Assembly: GCF_016102285.1 (NCBI RefSeq)
Contig: NZ_JACFOY010000001.1
Span: 2,046,001 to 2,110,000, forward strand
Direction of reading: 5' to 3'
From: Bartonella sp. M0177
Lineage (GTDB): Bacteria > Pseudomonadota > Alphaproteobacteria > Rhizobiales > Rhizobiaceae
Length of the DNA: 64,000 nucleotides
The translations under genes were made by a program, and so were the position numbers. Below are positions 28,601-33,893 of the stretch, piece after piece; positions within the stretch are counted from its first letter, which is position 1; the number at the start of each line of letters is the position of its first letter. The notes beneath the pieces are model-generated. The model did not search any database, was not told the DNA's origin, and saw only the letters and a list, made by a program, of their open reading frames with translations.

Positions 28601-31070
28601 CACTCTTTTCACTTTCATTTCCGGCCGCATCGGTCAATGTTGTCGTGAGGCTATGGTCGCCACCTTTAAGCGGCGGATTGGGCGTGAAACTCCACGTGCC
28701 ATCATCACCGACAACCGTCTCGCCAATCGGTGTTTTCCCGTCATTGTCATAAATCTTGACAACTTCGCCCTTTTTCCCCTTGCCCGACAAGGTTGGCGTA
28801 TCATCATCTGTTGTCCCGCCGGCAGTGATTTCGCCCTGTTTGTCGCCAACATTATCCATCGCCTTCGGCGCATCCGGCGCATCAGGTGCTGTCGTATCGC
28901 GTTCCAGCCAATGCGAGCCCGATGCATCGGTCGGAGCACCTTTACTGTCTACAGCACTTGCTTTGAAACTATAGTTTCCGTCTTTCAAAGGCGGATTGAG
29001 ATGTGACAGATCTCCCGTATTGACCGACCATGACCCGTCTTTCGAAACGTCAGCCGTCCATTCCAACGGCTCGCCTTTATAATTTTTGACCGGATTGCCA
29101 TCCTTGTCATAAAGTCTCAGCGTTACTTTCCCTGAAGACGGCCCGCCACCTGTCACAAAGAAACTGTTGGAATTGGTCGGGTAACCGGATTCATGATAAT
29201 GCCCCTGATCATCCTGTACCTGCTGGATAGACGGCGGCCCTGCACGGTTCAGATCAACCCAGAAATCATAATCATCGGGCTTCGACTGTTCGCCAACTGT
29301 GCCGTATTTATTGACAATGGCTGCACTTAAACGATGCTCACCCTGTAACCATTCCTGCTTATATTCGAAACTACCGTCACTATTGACCTTGGCTTCGCCA
29401 ATCTTCTTGCCATTGTCATAAATATTGACGTGATCGACTTTTGTAACATCATAACCACTCGGAATCTTGCCTTTGAAAACCGCATGGCTATCGTCGGTCA
29501 CCTTCTTATGGTCGCTGTCGCGTTGTGCCCAGTCTTTGTAAGATCCGGTAACCGATCCGACGTTATCAATGACATCAAGATTTTCGTTGCCAATTGCAGG
29601 AGGAAGTGTCCGGTCAAAAGCGAAATTGCCGTTGATATGATCGCTTTCATTGCCAACTTTGTTCTTGGCGTAAACCTCGTAATTATAATTGCCTTTGGTG
29701 AGCTTATAAGCTTCAGGCAAACGAAACGCGAATGTGCCATCATCACGGATAACTTTTTCGCCTGCCCCTCTCTGAACCCCCGCTTCATTCAACGTATTGC
29801 GATCAATGACAAATTCATGACCGTTCAATTTGATGATAATATGGGTAACATCCTTGCCGATTTTGCCGGAAAAAACCGGTGTCTCGTCATCGGTCGTACC
29901 GCCCGTCAATGGCAGCGCACCGGTTATTTCGGGATAATTGTCCTCGACACGGAAATCTTCTATTCGGCCCGGTTTGCTTGAATCGATATTGATATTGAAA
30001 TCGGTTCCCGCACTTTCATTACCGGCCGGATCTGTCAAAGTCGTAGTGAGTTTATGGTGACCTTCACTTAAAGCTTTGTTCGTCTCGACAGACCAGTTGC
30101 CATCTTTATCGACAGTGCCCTGCCCCACAAGCGTTTTATTGCCTTTGTCATCGGTATCATAAATTTTGACCGTACTTCCAGGTTCTCCCTTACCTGTCAA
30201 AGCGGGCGTGTTGTCATTGGTATAATCACCATCCTTCAATGTCCCGTCGGAGCCAACCGGATTAGGCGAGACATCGTCAATACCACGAGCAACACTCGGC
30301 GCATCGGGTGCATGAGTATCCACATTGAACTCGTAATTTGCCTCTGTACTGACGTTACCGTTGGCGTCAATCTGGGTTACTTTGGCGATGTATTTTCCGT
30401 CGTTAAGCTTCGGTAATTCGAAACTCCACGTGCCATCGGAATTGACCTTTGTGGTCATATCCGGAAAACCGTCAATGTGAATCCTGATTGTATTGCCAGG
30501 AATACCCTTACCCGACAAGAGCGGCGTCGTATCGTTCAGATATCCGCCATTCCTCACAGCCAGAAGATTTTTCGGATCATTATTGTTTATAACAAAATAG
30601 GTCGGTGCTGCCGGTGTTGTTTTGTTACCTTCCTCAACATGATTATTATCATCATTGCTATTCTGCGCCGCAATACCGCTACCCGCTCCAACAGCCCCCA
30701 GAATCCCGAGAAGAACAGCGTTCGAATAACCGCTCTTGTCGGTTATTTCTTCATAGAGCACATTGCTATCAACAACACCGTCACCATTCGCGCTTAAAGC
30801 CTGACTGAAGTCGGTCAGCCAGGTTGCCCCGTCATCGATAAAAATGAGATTGCAGATCGGATGGCCCGCATTGAAGAAATTCTTGATGCGAACAGTTTTC
30901 CCGTCCGCAAAATTGATAATCAGGTCATTGCCGGCACGGCTATAATTGGAAATGCTTTCCTTATCTGCCGTAAGAACGAAATTCAGCGGCTTGCCACCAC
31001 TGTCAACCGCACCACTCTTTTCTGTCAATTTAACAACGGGATGTTGTTTTATTATATCCGACTTCGTCAT
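12861..31070 (-). CDS. Giant BapA-type Ig-repeat adhesin, type I secreted
   Basis: 6069 residues from the ATG at 31070 (AGGTAG upstream). Residues ~35-105 match the BapA/LapF prefix-like domain (SRAGNDLIINFADGKTVRI, then NFF...NLIFIDDGATW). A Gly/Ala hydrophobic segment near 115-135 (AVLLGILGAVGAGSGIAA) follows. About 150-5210 is some 45 Ig-like modules of ~100 residues, each with a T[ND]DxTPxxxGxG motif, VxIYDxG, DGxWxxxP and DxAGNES. About 5250-5665 holds six DxNxDGxxD calcium-type motifs. About 5690-5770 resembles ASPIC/UnbV, and a degenerate RTX stretch (GRGGDDTYH) precedes the C-terminal signal ending LETLLANHQIIIG. The protein should leave the cell C-terminus first and stay tethered by its N-terminus. 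Expected roles are biofilm formation and host or cell adhesion. No LapG-type TAAG site was seen. Substrate specificity is unknown. Confidence 0.95.
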   Translation of the reverse strand: MTKSDIIKQHPVVKLTEKSGAVDSGGKPLNFVLTADKESISNYSRAGNDLIINFADGKTVRIKNFFNAGHPICNLIFIDDGATWLTDFSQALSANGDGVVDSNVLYEEITDKSGYSNAVLLGILGAVGAGSGIAAQNSNDDNNHVEEGNKTTPAAPTYFVINNNDPKNLLAVRNGGYLNDTTPLLSGKGIPGNTIRIHIDGFPDMTTKVNSDGTWSFELPKLNDGKYIAKVTQIDANGNVSTEANYEFNVDTHAPDAPSVARGIDDVSPNPVGSDGTLKDGDYTNDNTPALTGKGEPGSTVKIYDTDDKGNKTLVGQGTVDKDGNWSVETNKALSEGHHKLTTTLTDPAGNESAGTDFNINIDSSKPGRIEDFRVEDNYPEITGALPLTGGTTDDETPVFSGKIGKDVTHIIIKLNGHEFVIDRNTLNEAGVQRGAGEKVIRDDGTFAFRLPEAYKLTKGNYNYEVYAKNKVGNESDHINGNFAFDRTLPPAIGNENLDVIDNVGSVTGSYKDWAQRDSDHKKVTDDSHAVFKGKIPSGYDVTKVDHVNIYDNGKKIGEAKVNSDGSFEYKQEWLQGEHRLSAAIVNKYGTVGEQSKPDDYDFWVDLNRAGPPSIQQVQDDQGHYHESGYPTNSNSFFVTGGGPSSGKVTLRLYDKDGNPVKNYKGEPLEWTADVSKDGSWSVNTGDLSHLNPPLKDGNYSFKASAVDSKGAPTDASGSHWLERDTTAPDAPDAPKAMDNVGDKQGEITAGGTTDDDTPTLSGKGKKGEVVKIYDNDGKTPIGETVVGDDGTWSFTPNPPLKGGDHSLTTTLTDAAGNESEKSGAVKITVDKSGVEIFADGAHDNEGAIRKDVHDNGVTDDRTPTLYGRGTPNGTVVITDENGKEIGKTKVDGQGNWQFELPSQAGDNQEVTHTYHAKITNAAGNTQTADFHLTIDTKAPDAPAIDKVIDNVGNKDNATNHTNGDKELHSGDTTDDTTPTFSGKGTVGDVIKLYDGDKLVGQTTVKDDGTWSVSPTSPISNTKGTHEFTTTATDPAGNESNHSGKFLLGFDTEPVPTMGNSKDEVDLIDDAGSIVGSYRDGEWATRQGQHGEKVIITDDTTPTLKGRLPTDLLNSGRISTVNIYDNGKLLTKIPVKGDGSWDYTPTLNAGNNHNFEVAYENKAGVEGAHTSFPFVLDMATVGQTSIDSATTGTNNAPYTWDNPTKENVFHLQGSGPANSIITVYLKDGSGNVIHTFETTTSNGSGSWSQTVDLSTVSVETRKAIADGRYSFVADARNDAGTVGAKSGDSWVNRDTTAPAKPDIVKAEDNSGDQHGSIEEGKTYDEDMPLFSGKGEKNSIVTIYDGDNVIGETTVHENGTWSWTPTTPLKAGAHSITTTLTDAAGNVSDRSDPLGFNLDLTPPEVKIDHAVDDYQKDAKTIVNGGATNDATPKLVGRGTAGQKVTILDKTTGSTYETTVKGDGTWEYQLPPQQNAGEDKTHEYIASLTNNAGNKVEHHFNLHIDTKAPATPQLVEVIDNVGNDPVKYPNGNRPLNDNDITDDTTPTFNGKGVAGDIIKLYTVNELGERTLIGQTKVNDDGTWSVTPTVALTDDPKHSPTKYTFIVTETDSVGNESNPTDGYNLFIDRDPPVLDDKTIKLVDDKETNVGDFPNWIEKDDGKGEKIKLTNDDTPTMSGRAISGDTQSVNIYDNGKLIGSAEIDKNGDWSFTPSTGHGLADGVHEWIARPVDKAGNEGQPTPAYKFEVDTKGPTGTLGSDIGLWDDEGPQTGEFDGANGTTAWSLNDANHKVTDDKTSEIKGKLPAGSDVTKVHIYVDGTLSGIADVAADGTWSYTPHLSSGTHTIEARPADDAGNEGEGKTWNFDIAGAAPGMPAITGIYNNDAKEIDASHPDGKFIDKNQFTNDATPLIKGTGDAGSFINIYIGDKLVAKGVKVGGDGHWSVAIDPSLVGILPNGESWQIRASASDSAGQESDKTGFWPINVDTLKPTTPDLPKLDDHVGDKKGDVEKNSTIDDKAPTIHGKAGEGNVVVDIYDTVNGTTKHVQTVTSDSEGNWSYTPTDLGQGKHSITTTYTDKAGNISDKSPAFDFNIDSSAILVSINYAADNEGHIVKDLANGATTDDTTPTLYGTTTSNTVVTIKEGEKVIGTVTSDEHGNWSFELPKQTNGHHVYTASVTAQNGNNAHSDFALDIDNTPPASPDITRVQDDVPLNTDDLVSGGKTNDTKPTFYGEGNPGDTVTIYDEIDGKLVKIGTANIGNDHKWVCTVDELAPGAHHFKLQTTNKLGVDSEKYTEYDLTVKTDAPTETTSLVSITEDRGLSDSDFKTGDDSLVFKFGVNEKLPAGYKVQVNVDGKWYDATYDENDGYWYYDHSNIHLAEGVHKVYGRVVDDAGNAKDGPAQDVTIDKTAPIGGDYEIVIDSFTDDVNEEGGSKSRGSGEATNDNTPTLNGHTSGMKPGDYVTVQVKIGDDWVTIGTAKVDESGNWKFDVKGIPGGTATDHLNDGYHEFRGVITDEAGNLGQASSGFGLTVATTPPPVINESGLDLFDDQLPKTGTIFKGTTTDDRRPTLKGAAHSVDPTKVGSINLYDNGELVGTGKVNSDGSWSVEPTVPLRQGNHSFVAKPVDHAGNEQPQGTTAWDFNFVGHAPATPSIINVLDDNGDTIQKDAVTRDSTPLIKGTGTTGSTVYIYVDGKQVATAKVKDDGTWETTLPTLANPATDRNGTRHVIKAIALDKEGTTWSHETGGYPVIVDRQAPDAPDAPTAKDDQGNTITGTTADSTPTLSGKVNGNQPGDKVNIYQDGVKVGEAKVSDQGDWSWTPKDPLGKGGHGFQTSVSDAAGNESAKGTATNITVDTSTVKVSIDYLVDDQAPLESHITNNSKTDDRTPLIVGKATPNSDVVLTYTDANNQVHQLAKVRTDGEGNWSYQVKDSEKFGEGHYVIHAETTDASGGKSTADFNFDVDITNNQQPSIDNVTDDVGAIQNDVVNGGSTDDTTPTIIGSGAKPYQKVNIYDQEENSNGEKGESKLIGSVIADGQGKWSFTPPSPLGGDTTHHLSATTVDEVGNESQHSPDYNVIVDVAAPEPIKNDTVSVTDDVQNDKNDFVGKLAKDQYTNDNRPEYSGKAPSDAKTVNIYDNGKLIGSTKVEEDGTWSFTPDETHKLSEGQHTLTARPVDSAGNEGTDCQGSKFIVDTIAPSAIPTIDSVSNDTGPKDDDLITQDRNPTIFVRVNQPLADNEHVEISIDDGLTWFTASYNERTGKYYYAVGHELTDQVYHVRARVVDAAGNVGQNTTRDLTIDNTPPLDGYTVTIDTFHDDVENNVGDYPSGTATNDKTPLLKGTVKGAHEGDVVHLYYRDSQGNLHSVADNIHLTSNGNGTYSWQYQLPELADGNYQYVAVVKDAAGNEGASSNDFFLTVDVTGPQWGDTNSIKLIDDQQPDTGVIPHSGGVTDDNYPELHAGAGTVTGAAGGIVELYDGNTKIGEGLIEADGSFKIIPNKAITPGQHRFHLVAVDQAGNRTPLDNVEWNFNFAGHAPGTPSITNIIDDYNNPEGKSVYLQKGQSTDDATPTLHGMGTKGTRIHIYKNDQEINTDDNPVIVGEDGTWTFKLPAAYALKDTSTNGLGTHYNFAVQAVDQTGAPSSKTGNYPIVYDNHAPNQPDIPSLQSDQDPKIGTIENNGTTPDQTPIFSGTVQNPQVGDKVTIFKKVDGSYVKLGETTVDPSSGKWSWTPENPLDKGDYEFAISVTDAAGNESAKSQSTSVTIDPTSVDVSILYAVDDKNVSTEDYTGKISDGGLTNDATPELHGRATANSTVTIYTDVGGVKTEIGTVYADSNGDWTFVWPKEKLLHDGSHTIVAEATLPNNSTKSDSFTLVVDTQNNHVPEIVSASDDVGANQSDNLASGAASDDTTPTLKGHGAEPNGIVNIYDTVNGETHLVDSVKADSNGNWEYSVQSPLPEGEHHFQATSVDAAGNESDKSSEFKYTIDLTAPDALQSVNLTDDVPETTGTISNNGMTNDDRPTYSGSATADIDKVFIYDHGVKIGEAKVVENNGQYTWSFTPDTALENGDHSFQAKPVDAVGNIGIPTGAWNFKVLTGTIATKPKIVGISQDTGFDTNDYVTSDTQPTIYIKTNYPLNAANGEKVQINIGGQWYDTEYDAANDRYFFRPVTALPASADGTNYSIKTRIIDNAGRTSDIDEKTMTLDNQGPDGTITLDKFIDNVGVEAELSSHTEKNYTDDRTPELHGTVSGAKSGDYVVIYLADKDGNILKDENGKPIKLGSVHPNGTNWTFTANLDAAHYPDNDYYFVAVLEDKAGNQGPKSSPLGLSLTTEGPDWSGSKDFDVYDDQGLETGNIANNGVTDDNRPTVKGKAGSLDPAKVASVLLYDCDPSDPNAKPIGRADIKSDGSWEVEPDSPLMPGHHRFWVVPVNHAGVVGNIKSDVVEFDLIGHAPGTPSITQIGHDDDPNVLFPDNQIQQNGITRDDTPFIKGTGTKGSYVKIYDRVNGEDRLLDTVKVDNDGHWETSLRELDDGTHNIWVQATDAGGNTSAATAPYPFVVDTTAPDKPGRPTITSDVTPDKGEISNANIDHGTTNDTTPTFSGKLDKPQPGDVVTIYDGDKAIGEAKVDPDSGSWSFTPTTPLDKGKHHFTTTVKDAAGNESDRGFGTDITIADNGNTVTVDYAFDNEDPIKGPIANGGHTDDTTPELYGTAPAGSTVNVYTDSSKQTKVGGPFNVGSDGTWSIGLTEQTAGEHNYYVEATGADGTVLGGQDFKLNIDNGEPDRPTITGVTDDVGLIQGTVANGGSRVDHGTTDDTNPTIKGTAPKNSLVIIYDDGKELGRVYADGNGNWSYTTGAMLTENDHKFTAVSQNAEGKTSGVSNEYVVTVDITAPEQITGETVQDNVLPNSANGEEGPAIITVNQNDHTNDDSPIFSGTAPSDAKKVRIYDNNKLIAEVDVDSDHTWFWEAGNRNSDAKLANGSHSLTARPVDAAGNEGPASEAHSFIVDKTVPGAKATLDSITDDTGFESSDFTTQDNTLLFSFKVDGTLKDTDKVQALINNQWYDLTYNSANGKWELDWRNKPALADGTYVIKTRVISSTGIYDDDATDKSAKTVVIDTDGSTQHSEFTGFTGKGGKVFQNGEYVDVTNPVLKGKISGNLADLEDGAKIGIYRDHVLLGYVDKSQIKPDGTFSFKLPDGSLTDRHSYIFTTAIVSKSGYVGEAHDVEVRVDTTGAANVPDYGISNNNTLRGSGDLSYTQAVALNNNGEWQVISNSNVWVFNSNGKAEAHYLNYQTGINNGTVDVWGWGPENVLFGSYTMADYNHDGYIDVWSTKTSYSWFTTAAYVGTGDNQWNYVDVKYGDMFNGASIENHLGGIATFDMNGDGYLDVIQGDSGADSGSIFLNKGATSSSLNGNQFIGMGRQFGGNQSALTSNFMTDHHVSAIDLDNNGTIDFAGNGRINDTTGVSGYANNWYQLMTLLNSGKSAPVNGVYGTNWSVNQHFDDSLPSFGNGTDESIGPDNYKNTISMTWADYNGDGYMDLFLAKNHHNWHGNKESQIFYNKADGTGQLRNAVGLGDNLDGRWSVAIDWDHDGKMDILEVPGFGGSAASTKLWHNGGVGLDGSVKWDNWDIFGSQGGRLSSANGDVDPRTIDGSGINFIYGIGLVDYDWDGALDVTMQRDNAHSSLILSNKNKVGYGTSLHLRITDKDGANVFYNNTVQLFDSAGNLVAVQVINAQGGIGASDNTGLVHFYGLKENETYSVVVLRNTEGQSNDIGGIAHTHTKDANGYGKDNTIENVNTSWTGLKAVEADHAYILNANKDGDTVTTGAGNNDPATQGYRPGLVGTGYNDVFTAEAGSQSYSGGGGWRNDAGEKYWQASGGEDIVDFGKSTVGVTVDLSNSGYQSTGFNNAKFNDIEGIYGSKFNDTFTGSKGDNFFDGRGGDDTYHLEAGGHDLLLYRLLQQDDATGGNGHDTVYGFKVGTYIDADKTKIDADADRIDVADLLQGYRADADGAAHFDNNGKAQIDWGDNIKDFLSTRVENGNTILSIDRDGKGNAFQSTDLLTLNGVDTDLETLLANHQIIIG
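13790..15330 (-). other. C-terminal head of the adhesin: FG-GAP/VCBS-type repeats and ASPIC/UnbV-like segment
   Basis: Six motifs of the form DxNxDGxxD are visible: DYNHDGYID, DMNGDGYLD, DLDNNGTID, DYNGDGYMD, DWDHDGKMD and DYDWDGALD. They are spaced as in integrin-like beta-propellers and are probably Ca2+-binding. They are followed by a segment (NTVQLFDSAGNLVAVQVI, later TGLVHFYGL) reminiscent of ASPIC/UnbV. This is the only non-Ig part near the tip and the likeliest ligand-binding head. Confidence 0.75.
15430..30600 (-). repeat. Array of ~45 Ig-like modules arranged as a higher-order super-repeat
   Basis: I counted the T[ND]DxTP-type motif once per module. Modules fall into eight recognisable types that recur in fixed order, each cycle opening with a module containing GxAPGTPSI-like sequence. 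Cycle starts on the minus strand are near 29250, 27530, 25485, 23160, 20505 and 17765. Types are told apart by openings such as VSIDYxVDD, DNVTDDVG, TARPVDxAGNEG and WYDxxYxxxxxxYYY. The repeats are diverged enough that reading-frame integrity is kept throughout. Confidence 0.8.
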
Positions 31071-31683
31071 ATCTCGCTACCTGGGTCACTCATAGAAATA
31101 TCGATGTGGTTTCAATCACCACATGCTCAGCACCCAATAGTCGCGATTTCCCCCAAAGACATTCACCAAAGCATGTGCTTGCGAACGACACATTGTCTTT
31201 TAGCTAACGCGGGAAAGACAATAAACAATACTACTTATAGTTGTTTTATATATTTTTTGCAACTTAAAAATATATTTTTACAGTGCGGATACCGGCCATC
31301 CATCATCAAAAACGGATTTTAATCCTAATAAAACAAAATATGGGAAAATTTTTTTTATCATTATCGCTTCATACGGTTTTTACGAGTTTATTTTTTTGTT
31401 TACATAGGTCAATAGTTTACAAATTAATATTTGCGTAACACATTGAATAACTGACAGTTTTTCTAAAAAACTACAATCTGAAGAGGCTGTAAAAAATTTC
31501 ATATTGTTGTTTTGTAAATATATATTTATAAATATTAAAAATTATAATATGGTTAATTTTCGGTTAATTATTAATTTATACATATACTTTGTTTTCTATA
31601 AACAAATTTCATTAAGTATATTAAATTGAACAACAATTATAATAAAACTTAAATTCCCGCTATTCATAACCGCTTCATTTTGA
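31071..31683. promoter_or_regulatory. AT-rich upstream region of the adhesin operon
   Basis: About 610 bases between the adhesin start and the terminator of the acetoin reductase gene. The segment from about 31200 to 31640 is very AT-rich, with poly-A/T tracts typical of silenced or H-NS/MucR-type regulated promoters. The adhesin promoter must lie here. I cannot identify a specific -35/-10 pair or operator with confidence. Confidence 0.5.
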
Positions 31684-31714
31684 AAAACAAAAAGGCCGTT
31701 TTAAAAACGGCCTT
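31684..31714 (-). terminator. Rho-independent terminator of the acetoin reductase gene
   Basis: A perfect inverted repeat AAGGCCGTTTT/AAAACGGCCTT at 31692-31714 is followed on the minus strand by TTTTTGTTTTT. It lies about 35 bases past the stop and separates this gene from the adhesin operon. Confidence 0.9.
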
Positions 31715-31748
31715 AATGCTCGAAAATAATGTAAAACGTTCTTTTTTA

Positions 31749-32522
31749 TCAACGATAAACCATACCGCCATCAGTCAAAATGGATTGACCGGTTATGTAA
31801 TCGGAAGCCGGACTTGCAAGGAACGAAACGAGATTTGCCACATCATCCGGTGTTTCGGCGCGGCCAAGCGCAATGCCGCCGACAAATTTCTTATAGGTTT
31901 CACCGAGCGGTGCACCTGTGGTCTCGTGGAAGCGTTTGTCAATTTCCACCCACATATCTGTCCCCACAACACCCGGGCAATAGGCATTGACTGTAATCCC
32001 TTGGGAAGCATATTCCTTGGCAGCAGCTTGTGTTAAAGCGCGCACGGCAAATTTTGTTGCCGAATAAATGCCAAGCATTGCATAACCTTCATGTCCGGCA
32101 ATTGAACAAGCACTGACAATCTTGCCTTTTTGTTTTCTGGCAATGAATTTCTTGGCAGCAGCCTGAATCCCCCACAATGCGCCCTGAACATTGATCTTGA
32201 AAATTTTCTCGACTTCTTCAGGTGTTACATCAGCCAAAGCGTTGACCTGCGCAATGCCGGCATTATTGACCATAACGTCAAAACCGCCCAAATCTTTTTC
32301 CGCTTTATCAATGGCGCTGTAAACCTCGTCACGCAGCGAAATATCACCGGTGATTGTTGTGGCTTTTTGCCCCAAAGCTTCGATTTCCTTCGCCACAGCA
32401 GCAATCTTGTCTTTCTTGACATCGACAAGACCGATATTGAAGCCGTCTTTTGCCAGATGCAAAGCAATAGCGCGGCCAATTCCCTGACCTGAACCCGTGA
32501 CTACAGCTACTTTATTCGTCAT
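31749..32522 (-). CDS. budC: Acetoin/diacetyl reductase (2,3-butanediol dehydrogenase, SDR family)
   Basis: 257 residues from the ATG at 32522, which has AAGGAG upstream; the frame extends six codons further but without support. Classical short-chain dehydrogenase: NAD-binding GSGQGIG at 10-16, NNAG at 86-89, catalytic Ser140, Tyr153 and Lys157, and a C-terminal [14 protein letters not shown]. Close overall resemblance to Klebsiella BudC ((S)-acetoin-forming diacetyl reductase) in motifs such as [21 protein letters not shown] and [14 protein letters not shown]. It interconverts diacetyl, acetoin and 2,3-butanediol in the cytoplasm with NAD(H). It is monocistronic with its own terminator. The exact substrate and stereochemistry cannot be fixed from sequence. 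Confidence 0.85.
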   Translation of the reverse strand: MTNKVAVVTGSGQGIGRAIALHLAKDGFNIGLVDVKKDKIAAVAKEIEALGQKATTITGDISLRDEVYSAIDKAEKDLGGFDVMVNNAGIAQVNALADVTPEEVEKIFKINVQGALWGIQAAAKKFIARKQKGKIVSACSIAGHEGYAMLGIYSATKFAVRALTQAAAKEYASQGITVNAYCPGVVGTDMWVEIDKRFHETTGAPLGETYKKFVGGIALGRAETPDDVANLVSFLASPASDYITGQSILTDGGMVYR

Positions 32523-33218
32523 GAAAATTCTCCTTTTCAACAGAGGTGTTTTTTTGAGTTAGTGTTTACAATGAAACAAAACAAGAGGCAAAAATGACGC
32601 AGTAAAAGAAACAATAATTTTATTATAAAGGTGTTTTTATTCAATAAATTACATGCTTGCCAAAGAAGTACCATTGCAAGTTCATAAAATAAATTTCATT
32701 TAAACCGTTCAAAAAACTTGAACATCAATATTCCTATCATAAATCGCTTCAAAAGCAAAGCCGGAACATAATTTGTTTTACTCTTTTATCCGTTTAAACC
32801 ACCATTTTTGTGAAACCAAAGGTCATTTGCTTGCATGAGCCAAAAAGGAAGCCAGAAAGCCCAACCAAACTTTCTTGCTTTTTAATTATCACCCGCGGAA
32901 ACGACACTCGGATGCGGATTCATAAGCACATGGACGAAAAAATCGAAAAACCGGAAACGTTGTTAAGCAGGGTCCGGTTTTCTTTAACGATTGCGCCTGT
33001 TTTTTCAATCAATTCTTTTAAAAAAGATAAAGGCAAATTTTCTTTAAAGGGCAAAACATTATCCGATCGCCGCAGAAGTCAGGAAAAGCAATTTTCTATA
33101 TCTCTCTTCACTGCATAACTGCCCAAGGCAATGCCTTTATTGTTTGGCACTTTTATATTTGAAAATATTTCGGCAGAAATTAGTTTGAAAGCAGAATTGT
33201 CGAGCCTTGGCTTGAAAC
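32523..33218. other. Intergenic region with no supported gene
   Basis: About 700 AT-rich bases between two minus-strand genes. A 102-codon plus-strand frame at 32810-33118 has no ribosome-binding site or recognisable sequence, so I do not call it. An imperfect AAAACCGG/CCGGTTTT pairing lies near 32948-32978. The promoter of the acetoin reductase gene should be within the part adjoining 32523. Confidence 0.45.
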
Positions 33219-33254
33219 GCAACCGGACGTTCTTCAATGAACAATTCCGGTTGC
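33219..33254 (-). terminator. Hairpin downstream of the DUF3088 gene
   Basis: GCAACCGGA and TCCGGTTGC arms enclose a second GTTC/GAAC pairing, giving a long stem just beyond the stop at 33288. The minus-strand side lacks a strong T-tract, so termination is plausible but not certain. Confidence 0.45.
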
Positions 33255-33287
33255 ACCCAATCGACCTCTCAAATCTCGCATCCTCAA

Positions 33288-33632
33288 TCAATGGCTGACG
33301 GGAATGCCGTAAAGCTCCGCCAAAGCTGCCAATATCGGTTTTGCGCCCGCTACGAGCTGATGACCGTTATAGTCACCGGTTTTATGTTCTGTTTTACGTC
33401 CTTCACCAAGGATCAGGAGTGGCAGAGACTGATTGTCTTCACCGGCAAGCGCAATAACGTTTTGGCGCGGACGGGTGAATTCGGCATAGCGCACATCAAG
33501 ATCTTTAAGCTTATCTTTAAAGGATGCAAGTGCCCCTTCGATCGGCAAGCAGTGAGGGCAATAAAACAATTTGTCAGGCTGGTTCGGATCTTTAAAAGCC
33601 TTTGGCAATAGAAAAAGAATATCTTTGGCCAT
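33288..33632 (-). CDS. DUF3088 family protein, thioredoxin-like
   Basis: 114 residues from the ATG at 33632 with AGAGG upstream; a longer frame to 33716 lacks support. It begins with a beta strand (DILFLLPKAF), then a CPHC motif near residues 24-27 (LFYCPHCLPIEG), then FTRPRQNVIALAGEDNQSLPLLILGEG. These are hallmarks of the DUF3088 family. The position of CPHC after the first strand suggests a thioredoxin-like fold. No signal peptide, so probably cytoplasmic. Function of the family is not established. It is divergent from the sulfur operon that starts at 33894, and a shared promoter region lies between them. Confidence 0.75.
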   Translation of the reverse strand: MAKDILFLLPKAFKDPNQPDKLFYCPHCLPIEGALASFKDKLKDLDVRYAEFTRPRQNVIALAGEDNQSLPLLILGEGRKTEHKTGDYNGHQLVAGAKPILAALAELYGIPVSH

Positions 33633-33893
33633 CGTTACCTCTTTTTTGAATGATGCTGGTTTAAAATTCTCTGAACGATACAGGTTCGAAATTTTATACG
33701 CCTTTCCGGCGCTCATTGACCATCAATCCAATTTAAAAATTTAAGAAAAACCGGAAATGTTTTTCAACATTTCAAAAAACTATAGAATGGATAGGCTATC
33801 AAAATCCAAATTCTCCGCCGATTATAAAAAAACGAGACGGTGTCCGGAAGGAATAAGGACAGAACAACCGTTTAACCGGCAGGAGATTATATA

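Noticed and set aside
13068-29981. Long plus-strand open frames (several of 200-360 codons) opposite the adhesin gene
   Set aside because: They are antisense shadows of the repeated Ig coding sequence. They have no ribosome-binding sites, odd composition (Ile/Cys/Arg-rich) and no recognisable domains.
15430-30600. Regularly spaced short repeated motifs suggestive of a CRISPR array
   Set aside because: The periodicity is about 300 bases and protein-coding (TDDxTP motif); there are no identical 25-40 base repeats with unique spacers and no cas genes.
32810-33118. 102-codon plus-strand frame in the intergenic region
   Set aside because: No ribosome-binding site, no recognisable motif, basic low-information composition in an AT-rich spacer.
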